Shown here piece after piece: positions 7,538-14,317 of a stretch of DNA of 23,764 nt. Origin of the DNA: Acidaminococcus sp050873445 (GTDB lineage: Bacteria > Bacillota > Negativicutes > Acidaminococcales > Acidaminococcaceae). Location of the stretch: contig NZ_JBNMIU010000039.1 of the NCBI RefSeq assembly GCF_050873445.1, positions 1-23,764 of the forward strand. Direction: 5' to 3'. The notes under the pieces were generated by a model. The model saw nothing but the letters and a program-made list of their open reading frames with translations, did not search any database and was not told the origin of the DNA. The position numbers were made by a program, and so were the translations under genes. Every line of letters begins with the position of its first letter. Within the stretch, counting starts at the first letter, position 1.

Positions 7538-8065
7538 ATGGCTAAGAATCTGATCATATACTATTCAAGAAAGGGTGAGAACTATGTGAATGGAAGTATT
7601 GTTGATTTGAAAAAGGGCAATACGGAAATTTGCGCAGAGTTCATTCAGAAAGCAGTAGGCGGAGACCTTTTTGAAATTCAAACTGTAAATGAGTATTCAG
7701 CAGATTATCACAAATGTACAGAGGAAGCAAGGAAAGAATTAAAGGAAAATGCAAGACCGGAATTGAAAAAATATCTGGAAGAGATTTCGAATTATAACAA
7801 TATTTTTGTGTGTGGGCCCTGCTGGTGGGGCACTTATCCAGCAGCTGTGTTTACACAGCTTGAGAGGCTTGACTTTACAGGGAAAAAAGTAATGGCACTT
7901 ATGACACATGAAGGAAGCGGACTTGGCAGCAGTGAACGTGACCTTAGAAAAATATGCAAAGGTGCAAGATTCGGATCGGGCATTGCAGTGCATGGTGCGG
8001 ACGCAGAAAAAGCAAAATCAGCAGTAGCAGACTGGGCAAAGAAAAATGTTGGTGAAATGAGATAA
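7538..8065 (+). CDS. Flavodoxin-family protein
   Basis: This 175-residue cytoplasmic FMN protein should shuttle electrons or serve as a small reductase. The N-terminal LIIYYSRKGENY is a phosphate-binding loop of the flavodoxin type. The central VCGPCWWGTYPAAVFTQLE and the later MTHEGSGLGSSERDL are the flavin-ring-contacting segments seen in the flavodoxin_4 group, which is more enzyme-like than classical flavodoxins. The start is MAKN at 7538: AGGAGG at 7525-7530 gives a seven-base spacing, while the in-frame ATG at 7532 would be too close. The dehydrogenase follows after 36 bases, so the two are probably one transcript under the divergent LysR regulator. Confidence 0.88.
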   Translation: MAKNLIIYYSRKGENYVNGSIVDLKKGNTEICAEFIQKAVGGDLFEIQTVNEYSADYHKCTEEARKELKENARPELKKYLEEISNYNNIFVCGPCWWGTYPAAVFTQLERLDFTGKKVMALMTHEGSGLGSSERDLRKICKGARFGSGIAVHGADAEKAKSAVADWAKKNVGEMR

Positions 8066-8101
8066 TAAGCGATTGATCTTACAAAAAGGAGCAAACAGAC
8101 G

Positions 8102-8947
8102 ATGAACAAAAAAGATGTAATGATTGTAACTGGAGCAGGACAGATTTCCATGGCTATTGCAAGACGAATAGGGTTTGGTAAGAAAATTGTTATGGGTGAT
8201 AAAAATATAAATCATGCAAACACCATTGCAGAGATTATGAACAATGCAGGTTTTGATGTGGAACCGGTAGAGATGGATCTTTCTTCCAGAGAATCTATTT
8301 TAAGATTGATTGCAAAAGCACAGGCGTATGGAGACATTAAAATGCTTGTAAATGGTGCAGGGGTATCACCGAGTCAGGCACCGGTTGAAGCAATCTTAAA
8401 GGTTGATCTGTACGGGACAGCTGTTTTATTAGAAGAAGTCGGAAAAGTAATCGCAGAAGGTGGTTGCGGAGTTACCATTTCCAGTCAGTCAGGTTGGAGA
8501 ATGCCTCAGCTTACCGCAGAAGAAGATGCAGCACTTGCCACAACACCAACAGAAGAATTACTAAATCTTGAGATTTTACAGCCGGGAAATATTAAAGATA
8601 CCCTTCATGCTTACCAGTTGGCAAAACGCTGCAACGAGAAGCGGGTAATGGCGCAGTCTGTTGAATGGGGAAAGCGTGGTGCAAGGTTGAATGATATTGC
8701 CCCAGGAATTATTGTAACACCACTTGCAGTGGATGAATTTAATGGACCGCGAGGTGATTTTTACAAGAATATGTTTGCAAAATGTCCGGCAGGAAGACCG
8801 GGAACCGCAGACGAAGTAGCAAATGTAGCAGAACTTCTGATGAGTGACAGAGGAGCATTTATTACAGGATCTACGTTCCTAATTGATGGTGGAGCGACAT
8901 CGTCGTATTATTACGGATCGCTAAAACCAAATCATAAAAGGGTGTGA
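8102..8947 (+). CDS. Short-chain dehydrogenase/reductase
   Basis: This 281-residue Rossmann-fold oxidoreductase uses NAD(H) or NADP(H); its substrate is unknown. Motifs are TGAGQIS (10-16, cofactor loop), VNGAGVS (83-89, the NNAG equivalent), Ser128/Ser130 in TISSQSG, and the catalytic YQLAK with Tyr171 and Lys175. It ends with a typical GSTFLIDGG. The gap between the catalytic serine and tyrosine is about 41 residues instead of the usual 12-13, so this subfamily has an insertion of roughly 30 residues (133-165) over the active site. AAAGGAG precedes the start at 8102. It follows the flavodoxin gene and shares its AT-rich composition. Confidence 0.92.
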   Translation: MNKKDVMIVTGAGQISMAIARRIGFGKKIVMGDKNINHANTIAEIMNNAGFDVEPVEMDLSSRESILRLIAKAQAYGDIKMLVNGAGVSPSQAPVEAILKVDLYGTAVLLEEVGKVIAEGGCGVTISSQSGWRMPQLTAEEDAALATTPTEELLNLEILQPGNIKDTLHAYQLAKRCNEKRVMAQSVEWGKRGARLNDIAPGIIVTPLAVDEFNGPRGDFYKNMFAKCPAGRPGTADEVANVAELLMSDRGAFITGSTFLIDGGATSSYYYGSLKPNHKRV

Positions 8948-9003
8948 AAACAAATGGCATTCCCTGTTTTGCCGGGCGGACTGCAGGCATAGCTGTTTTG
9001 TAT

Positions 9004-9048
9004 GGCAGGGTTGGGATAAAAAGTATTGGTCAAATCCTGCCTTCTTTT
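9004..9048 (+). terminator. Possible terminator after the dehydrogenase
   Basis: GGCAGGGTT (9004-9012) can pair with AATCCTGCC (9033-9041) across a long loop, followed by TTCTTTT. The large loop makes this a modest candidate. The rest of 8948-9095 shows no gene. Confidence 0.4.
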
Positions 9049-9095
9049 GTATAGTAGGCTGTGGAAAGAATCAACCCTGAAGGAGACGATACGCA

Positions 9096-9893
9096 ATGGA
9101 TAAGCCGTTTATTTTTTGTCATATGGAGATTTCGCCGGACGGCAAGATCATGGGCAAATACCTCTGGCTTCCGTCCGCCAGTGAGGCACCGGACAGCTTC
9201 AGTGCCATTATGAATGGTCCGGATGCCAGATACCACTATCAGGCAATGCTCAATGGCCGCACGACCATCGATGACAATTTCACGTTCTATGCCAAACCGG
9301 AACTGGATGAAAACGCACCCCAGGTGCCGGACGGTGACTACCTGGCCGAAGGTGCGGCCCTGGGTCAGTTTCTGCTGGCTGTAGACGGGCACGGCAAACT
9401 GGCCTGGCAGGACAATGTAAGCGAGTACGATGGCGTCAAAAACCATATTGTGGAAATCCTCACCGAAGCGGCTTCCAACAGCTACAAGGATTTCCTGCGC
9501 AGGAAGGGCATCAGCTATCTGATCTGCGGCAGGGACAGCATTGATCTGCCGCTCCTCTGCCATAAAATCAAACATGACCTGCATGTGGATTCCGTAATGC
9601 TCGGGGGCGGCGGCGTCCTCAACTGGAGTTTCATGCAGGCGGGACTGGTGGACGAGCTGAGCCTGGTCATGGCTCCGGCAGCGGACGGCAGCACGGAAAC
9701 CCAGACCCTCTTCATGGCGAAACCCGGCATTACCACGGACCAGCCGATCCGTTTCAAGCCTCTGGAAGCAAAGATCATGCCGGATGATGCTGTCTGGATC
9801 CGCTATCGAGTCGGCAGGAAAGTGGATTTTGACTTTGACAGCGACCCGGAATTCAAAGAAGTCATGGATATGATCCAAGCCCACAGACAGTGA
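9096..9893 (+). CDS. RibD C-terminal / dihydrofolate-reductase-like reductase
   Basis: This 265-residue cytoplasmic protein has the fold shared by the riboflavin-pathway reductase RibD-C and DHFR. These are NADPH-dependent pyrimidine or pteridine reductases. Evidence is the N-terminal PFIFCHMEISPDGKI with the usual strand-turn opening and NGRTTID. The block at about 165-195 has VMLGGGGVLNWSFMQAGLVD followed by ELSLVMAP, which is the NADPH-binding and strand region of the family. There is no deaminase domain and no riboflavin operon around it, so a role in riboflavin synthesis is unlikely and the substrate is unknown. AAGGAG precedes the start. The gene marks the return to GC-rich backbone DNA. 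Confidence 0.85.
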   Translation: MDKPFIFCHMEISPDGKIMGKYLWLPSASEAPDSFSAIMNGPDARYHYQAMLNGRTTIDDNFTFYAKPELDENAPQVPDGDYLAEGAALGQFLLAVDGHGKLAWQDNVSEYDGVKNHIVEILTEAASNSYKDFLRRKGISYLICGRDSIDLPLLCHKIKHDLHVDSVMLGGGGVLNWSFMQAGLVDELSLVMAPAADGSTETQTLFMAKPGITTDQPIRFKPLEAKIMPDDAVWIRYRVGRKVDFDFDSDPEFKEVMDMIQAHRQ

Positions 9894-9921
9894 ATATTAC
9901 CCACCAGCTCCTGAAATATGC

Positions 9922-9927
9922 TATAAT
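9922..9927 (+). promoter_or_regulatory. -10 element upstream of ogt
   Basis: A perfect TATAAT lies 37 bases before the ogt start. The -35 region is poor, so the promoter would be weak or activator-dependent. Confidence 0.45.
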
Positions 9928-9964
9928 GAAACGAAAGAATGTTCACAGGCAAAGGTGGGATATT

Positions 9965-10501
9965 ATGGAAGTCTATGATACGTATGGATCCCCTCTGGGG
10001 ACCATGATCCTGACAGCGGACGAGGAGGGGCTGACCCGGCTGTACTTCAAAGGGGCGCCCGATGCCCCGGAGGGGCTGGAAGACCAGCTGCCGAAGGCCC
10101 GGGATCATGAATTCATCCAGGAAGGCAAACACTGGCTCCACGGCTATTTCGAGGGCCGTCATCTGGGCTGGCGTCCGCCCCTGCATCTGAAGGGCACGGA
10201 CTTCCAGCGGCAGGTGTGGAAGATCTTGCTGACCATCCCCTATGGCCAGACTGCAACCTACGGGGACGTGGCCCGGGAAGTGGCCAGAACCCGCCATGTG
10301 GACAGGATGTCCTCCCGGGCTGTGGGTGGTGCCGTGGGCAGCAACCCGGTATGCCTGATCGTGCCCTGCCACCGGGTGGTGGGGGCCAACGGCAGCTTTA
10401 CCGGCTACGGCGGCGGCCTCCAGCGGAAAGTGAAGCTGCTGGAACTGGAAGGGGTGGATGTCAGCCGGTTCACCATGCCCAAAGAGAGCCGCTTCCTGTA
10501 A
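9965..10501 (+). CDS. ogt: Methylated-DNA--[protein]-cysteine S-methyltransferase
   Basis: This 178-residue DNA repair protein removes O6-alkyl groups from guanine by transferring them to its own cysteine, a one-use reaction. The active site PCHRV is present with Cys135. The recognition helix follows the family pattern (FQRQVWKILLTIPYGQTATYG), an arginine finger candidate Arg118 is in SSRAVGGAVGSNP, and FTGYGGGLQRKVKLLELE closes the domain. The N-terminal domain (1-75) is the typical variable one. I start at 9965, preceded by AAGGTGGG. It is the stand-alone Ogt type with no Ada regulatory domain, so adaptive control is not expected. It is transcribed alone between its own -10 box and a strong terminator. 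Confidence 0.95.
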   Translation: MEVYDTYGSPLGTMILTADEEGLTRLYFKGAPDAPEGLEDQLPKARDHEFIQEGKHWLHGYFEGRHLGWRPPLHLKGTDFQRQVWKILLTIPYGQTATYGDVAREVARTRHVDRMSSRAVGGAVGSNPVCLIVPCHRVVGANGSFTGYGGGLQRKVKLLELEGVDVSRFTMPKESRFL

Positions 10502-10520
10502 TGTATGGCAGGAAATCCTT

Positions 10521-10572
10521 TACGGGAAATCTGGAAAGGGAGATTCCGGATCCAGGTTTCCCGTACTTTTTT
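10521..10572 (+). terminator. Intrinsic terminator after ogt
   Basis: A 15-base stem (10521-10535 with 10551-10565, one T-G pair) is followed by CTTTTTT. It separates ogt from the next operon. Confidence 0.85.
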
Positions 10573-10594
10573 GACTTATGATGTAATATTAATA

Positions 10595-10623
10595 TTGACA
10601 ACAAAAATCGTCTGTGCTATCCT
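10595..10623 (+). promoter_or_regulatory. Promoter of the flavoprotein-ABC transporter-rrf2 operon
   Basis: A perfect -35 TTGACA (10595-10600) and TATCCT (10618-10623) are 17 bases apart. The leader before the first gene is about 75 bases. It is the only good promoter seen before the four closely packed genes. The Rrf2 protein encoded at the end of the operon may bind here. Confidence 0.65.
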
Positions 10624-10706
10624 TTCTGCAAGAAGTAAATAAAAATATTACAATCAAACGGATGCGTTTCATTGTCCCAGCGGCTGGGAGAAGGGAGTTA
10701 GGAATC

Positions 10707-11333
10707 ATGGATGCACAGGGCTGCCTGCAAAAATTATGGGAACTGAAAGATGTGGCGTTTGCCACGGTGGACGCCCAGGGGAATCCCCAGGTACGGATCA
10801 TCGATGTGATGCTGGTAGAAGAGGGCAGGCTGTACTTCTGTACCGCCCGGGGCAAGGCCTTCTACCGGGAACTGCTGGCTGCGGGCCGTGTGGCCGTTAC
10901 CGGGCTGACTCCGGAATACCAGAGCATCCGGCTGCGGGGCAGGGCGGAGAAACTGGCCGATGCCCGGAACTGGATCGACCGGATTTTTGCGGAAAACCCG
11001 GTGATGAAGGATGTCTATCCCGGGCAGAGCCGGTACATCCTGGAGCCTTTCTGCATCCGGGAGGGGGAGCTGGAATGGTTTGATCTGAGCCGTACTCCCA
11101 TCCTGCGGGAACATTTTCCCCTGGGGGAGAAGACTCCGGCTGCGGAGAGATTTGGCTGCCAGGGCTTTTGCATTACCGGAGACTGCACCAGCTGCGCTGC
11201 CTGTGCGGAGATCTGTCCCCAGCAGTGCATCGCCTCCGGGCATCCTTACCGGATTCTGCAGGAACACTGCCTCCACTGCGGACTGTGCGCTGAAACGTGT
11301 CCGGTAAAAGCCATTATCAACAAAGAGGGCTGA
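10707..11333 (+). CDS. Pyridoxamine-5'-phosphate-oxidase-like flavoprotein with two [4Fe-4S] clusters
   Basis: This 208-residue fusion joins two redox domains. Residues 1-130 are a split-barrel FMN-binding domain of the PNPOx type (LKDVAFATVDAQGNPQVRII, then GRLYFCTARGKAFYRELLA and SIRLRGRAEK). Residues 155-205 form a bacterial ferredoxin domain with two cluster motifs: CTSCAACAEICP and CLHCGLCAETCP. It probably passes electrons between the iron-sulfur clusters and flavin; the substrate is unknown. It is not vitamin B6 PdxH, which lacks ferredoxin. The start at 10707 follows GGGAGTTAGGA. The next gene begins one base after its stop, so translation is probably coupled with the transporter. Confidence 0.88.
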   Translation: MDAQGCLQKLWELKDVAFATVDAQGNPQVRIIDVMLVEEGRLYFCTARGKAFYRELLAAGRVAVTGLTPEYQSIRLRGRAEKLADARNWIDRIFAENPVMKDVYPGQSRYILEPFCIREGELEWFDLSRTPILREHFPLGEKTPAAERFGCQGFCITGDCTSCAACAEICPQQCIASGHPYRILQEHCLHCGLCAETCPVKAIINKEG

Positions 11334-11334
11334 C

Positions 11335-12873
11335 ATGATAGGGGACATCTTTCACCTGCTGGCGGAAAAACGGGAATTTTTTTCCGGCCTGCTGCTGGAA
11401 CATCTGGAAATTTCTCTGGCAGCCTGTCTGACGGCCCTGGTGCTGGGCGGCATTGCCGGCATCCTGATCAGCGAATACCGCAGAGCGGCCAGGCCTACGC
11501 TCACTGCCATCAATTTCCTCTATACCATCCCTTCCATTTCCATGCTGGGTTTTCTGATCCCCTTTACCGGGATCGGCAACAGGACGGCCATCCTTGCTCT
11601 GACCATCTATGCCCTGCTGCCCATGGTGCGCAATACCTGCACCGGTATGAGCCAGGTGGATCCGGCCATTCTGGAGGCCGCCAAAGGCATGGGGAGCACC
11701 CGTTTCCAGATTTTGTGGAAAATCCAGCTGCCGCTGGCCCTGCCGGTGATTTTTTCCGGGATCCGGAACATGGTGATCATGACCATCGCCCTGACCGGCA
11801 TCGCTTCCTTTATCGGTGCCGGCGGGCTGGGGGTAGCCATTTACCGGGGCATCACCACCAACCATACGGCACTGACCGTTACCGGGAGTCTGTTGATCGC
11901 CCTGCTGGCCCTGGCGGCAGACGGGCTGCTGGGGTTCGTGGAACAGCGGCTGCAGTGCAGGGGGCCCAGAGCACGGCGTCAGAACCGGCGTCTGGCCCTG
12001 GGGGCGGCGGCACTGCTCCTGTGCCTGGGCGGAAGCCTGCTGTGGCCCGGAGGACAGGCCAGAGTGGTTCATATTGCCACCAAGCCCATGACGGAACAAT
12101 ACATCCTGGGCCAGATGCTGAAACTGCTCATTGAGCAGGATACGGATCTGAAAGTCCAGCTGACCCAGGGAGTGGGAGGCGGCACTTCCAATATCCAGCC
12201 GGGTATGGAAAAAGGCGCCTTTGACCTGTATCCCGAATACACAGGGACCGGCTGGAACATGGTATTGAAACAGAAGGGTCTGTACAGCGAGGAGCAGTTC
12301 GGCCAGCTGCAGCAGGGGTATGAAACCCGGCTGCACATGAAATGGGTGGGCCTCTACGGATTCAATAATACGTACGGCCTGGCCGTACGGAAAGAAATCG
12401 CCGACCGGTACGGGCTGCACACCTGTTCAGATCTGAAAAAAGCAGACGGGCAGCTGGTGCTTGGTGCCGAGTACGACTTTTTCGAACGGCAGGACGGGTA
12501 TGATGCGCTCACAAGAAAACTGGGCGTGTCTTTCCGGAGCACCCGGGATATGGACATCGGGCTGAAATACCAGGCACTGGCCCAGAAAAAGATCGATATC
12601 ATGCCCATCTTTACCACAGACGGCCAGCTGAGCCAGGCGGATGCGGTGGTGCTGGAGGATGATCTCCATCTGTATCCTTCCTACCGCTGCGGGACCGTGG
12701 TGCGGGAAGATGTGCTGCAGAAGTACCCGGAACTGGCTCCCGAGCTGGAAAAGCTCCAGGGGCAGATCACGGACGAGGATATGCGGAAGATGAACCATGA
12801 AGTGGAAACAGACAAGAAGCAGCCCGGGGAAGTGGCACGGGCTTTCCTGCAGGCCAGAGGGCTGCTGCGGTAA
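11335..12873 (+). CDS. ABC transporter permease fused to its substrate-binding domain (OpuB/OpuC type)
   Basis: This 512-residue membrane protein combines two subunits. Residues 1-210 are a ProW-like permease with about five membrane spans and the ATPase-contact loop AAKGMGSTRFQILWKIQLPL. A further hydrophobic anchor (about 222-240) leads into a substrate-binding domain (245-512) of the glycine-betaine/choline class, with VQLTQGVGGGTSN and the hallmark LYPEYTGTGW. Such fusions take up quaternary amines (betaine, carnitine, choline). Some relatives are now known to import ergothioneine, and the redox neighbours keep that option open. The length is typical of the fused type. The start overlaps the end of the flavoprotein gene with one spare base, and the ATPase gene follows after 11 bases. 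Confidence 0.92.
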   Translation: MIGDIFHLLAEKREFFSGLLLEHLEISLAACLTALVLGGIAGILISEYRRAARPTLTAINFLYTIPSISMLGFLIPFTGIGNRTAILALTIYALLPMVRNTCTGMSQVDPAILEAAKGMGSTRFQILWKIQLPLALPVIFSGIRNMVIMTIALTGIASFIGAGGLGVAIYRGITTNHTALTVTGSLLIALLALAADGLLGFVEQRLQCRGPRARRQNRRLALGAAALLLCLGGSLLWPGGQARVVHIATKPMTEQYILGQMLKLLIEQDTDLKVQLTQGVGGGTSNIQPGMEKGAFDLYPEYTGTGWNMVLKQKGLYSEEQFGQLQQGYETRLHMKWVGLYGFNNTYGLAVRKEIADRYGLHTCSDLKKADGQLVLGAEYDFFERQDGYDALTRKLGVSFRSTRDMDIGLKYQALAQKKIDIMPIFTTDGQLSQADAVVLEDDLHLYPSYRCGTVVREDVLQKYPELAPELEKLQGQITDEDMRKMNHEVETDKKQPGEVARAFLQARGLLR

Positions 12874-12884
12874 AGGAGGGAACA

Positions 12885-13697
12885 ATGGAACCGATCATTG
12901 AATTCCGGCATGTCCGGAAAGCTTATGGCAGTACGGTGGTGATCCCGGATCTGAACCTTGCTATCGATAAGGGTGAATTTGTCACCATGGTGGGTACTTC
13001 CGGCAGCGGAAAGACCACGACACTGAAAATGGTCAATGGGCTGCATATGCCCACCAGCGGCCAGCTGCTGATCCGGGGAAAAGATATCCGCGGCAGGGAC
13101 CTGATCCAGCTGCGGCGCCACATCGGCTATGCCATCCAGGGGAGCGTCCTGTTCCCCCATCTGACAGTGGCGGAGAACATCTGTTATGTGCCCCGGCTGC
13201 TGGGGCAGAAGGACAAGGGCAGGCTGCAGGCCCTGGTGGACCGGTGGATGGATACCATGGGGCTGGACCGGAACCTGGAAAGCCGGATGCCGACTGAACT
13301 TTCCGGCGGCCAGCAGCAGCGGGTGGGGATTGCCCGGGCCCTGGCAGCCGGACCGGAAATCCTGCTCATGGATGAACCGTTCGGGGCGGTGGATGCACTG
13401 ACCCGGAAACAGCTGCAGGACGAGCTGAAACGGCTGCATCGGGAAAGAGGCCTTACCATCCTTTTTGTCACCCATGATATGGAAGAAGCCCTGAAACTGG
13501 GTACGAAGGTACTGGTCATGGACAAGGGGGTCATCCAGCAGTATGGAGCGCCCGCCGAACTGCTTCTGCACCCGGCCGGGGAGTTTGTGCGGCAGCTGGT
13601 GGAAACCCAGCGGCGGACCTGCTTTTTGCCGGAAGAAAAACTGGCCGATTGTGTGTACAGCGGCGGTGCGTCTGGTAAAATAGAAGGGAATGCATAA
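12885..13697 (+). CDS. ABC transporter ATPase of the OpuCA/ProV type, without CBS domains
   Basis: This 270-residue ATPase powers the fused permease. It has Walker A GTSGSGKTT (37-45), Q-loop Gln85, signature LSGGQQQ (139-145), Walker B ILLMDEP (159-165) and switch His197 in VTHDMEEA. The opening EFRHVRKAYGS and the block NGLHMPTSGQLLI are characteristic of the glycine-betaine/choline branch. OpuCA and ProV normally carry two CBS domains after residue 240 that sense ionic strength. Here the protein ends about 30 residues past the ATPase core, so osmotic gating through CBS domains is not expected. It follows the permease fusion after 11 bases with AAAGGAGGG as ribosome binding site. Confidence 0.93.
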   Translation: MEPIIEFRHVRKAYGSTVVIPDLNLAIDKGEFVTMVGTSGSGKTTTLKMVNGLHMPTSGQLLIRGKDIRGRDLIQLRRHIGYAIQGSVLFPHLTVAENICYVPRLLGQKDKGRLQALVDRWMDTMGLDRNLESRMPTELSGGQQQRVGIARALAAGPEILLMDEPFGAVDALTRKQLQDELKRLHRERGLTILFVTHDMEEALKLGTKVLVMDKGVIQQYGAPAELLLHPAGEFVRQLVETQRRTCFLPEEKLADCVYSGGASGKIEGNA

Positions 13698-13715
13698 AAA
13701 GAAAGGGAAATGACC

Positions 13716-14150
13716 ATGCAGATATCTACGAAATTTACCATTGCCATCCATATCCTGGCAGCCGCGGAATATTTCGGCAGGGAGTATAAAGTGACCAGCG
13801 ACTTCCTGGCAGGCAGTATCGGGTGCAACCCGGTCATCGTGCGGAATCTGATGAAACAGCTGCGGGACGCCGGGCTCATTGCTGTGCGCCGGGGCCCCGG
13901 GGGCATCCAGATCACCCGGCCCCTGGACCAGATCACTTTCTGCGATGTGTATCAAGCGGTGGAAACCAGCAGGGACGAGCTGTTCCACTTCCATGAGAAC
14001 CCGAACCCCCGGTGCCCGGTGGGCAGCCACATCCATCAGGCTCTGGACGACAAGCTCATGGACATCCAGAAACAGTTCGAGGAGGATCTGCGCCGGCACA
14101 ATGTGGGAGAAGTGGTGGGGGACCTGGAAAAGTCCATCCAAAACGGATAA
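13716..14150 (+). CDS. Rrf2-family transcriptional regulator
   Basis: This 144-residue winged-helix DNA-binding protein starts MQISTKFTIAIHIL, the standard Rrf2 opening, followed by the recognition region CNPVIVRNLMKQLRDAGLI and the wing VRRGPGGIQITRP. Rrf2 proteins sense iron-sulfur clusters, nitric oxide, cysteine status or other redox cues. The three-cysteine cluster of IscR/NsrR is absent. Only two cysteines are seen (in the helix at IGCNPV and in RCPVGSH), so a thiol switch or another cue is more likely. I prefer the 13716 start over an ATG six bases earlier, which would sit on top of GAAAGGGA (13701-13708). It is the last gene of the operon and probably regulates it. Confidence 0.9.
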   Translation: MQISTKFTIAIHILAAAEYFGREYKVTSDFLAGSIGCNPVIVRNLMKQLRDAGLIAVRRGPGGIQITRPLDQITFCDVYQAVETSRDELFHFHENPNPRCPVGSHIHQALDDKLMDIQKQFEEDLRRHNVGEVVGDLEKSIQNG

Positions 14151-14192
14151 CAATAAAAATGTTCTCTTCACCTTTTATTTATGTGAATAATC

Positions 14193-14201
14193 TGTTATAA
14201 T
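14193..14201 (+). promoter_or_regulatory. Extended -10 promoter of the adhesin gene
   Basis: TG-T-TATAAT is a consensus extended -10 element; the -35 region is weak. It gives an untranslated leader of about 110 bases. The leader contains a G6 run at 14270-14275 and ends in a strong ribosome binding site, GGGGAGGAG (14302-14310). Confidence 0.6.
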
Positions 14202-14317
14202 GTAACGTGTGATGATAATTGTTTAGATATTTGTTTTATTTCACAGTACACTTATCTGTTTTAGCTCATGGGGGGCGTTTGGCGGATTCGTTTCCGTAAA
14301 AGGGGAGGAGAGATTGT

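Noticed and set aside
12681..14171. Minus-strand open frame of 496 codons across the ATPase and Rrf2 genes
   Set aside because: It crosses three well-supported plus-strand genes and has no motif or ribosome binding site.
14270..14275. A second G run (G6) in the adhesin leader as another phase switch
   Set aside because: It is in the untranslated leader, not between promoter boxes, and only six bases long. A switch role cannot be supported.
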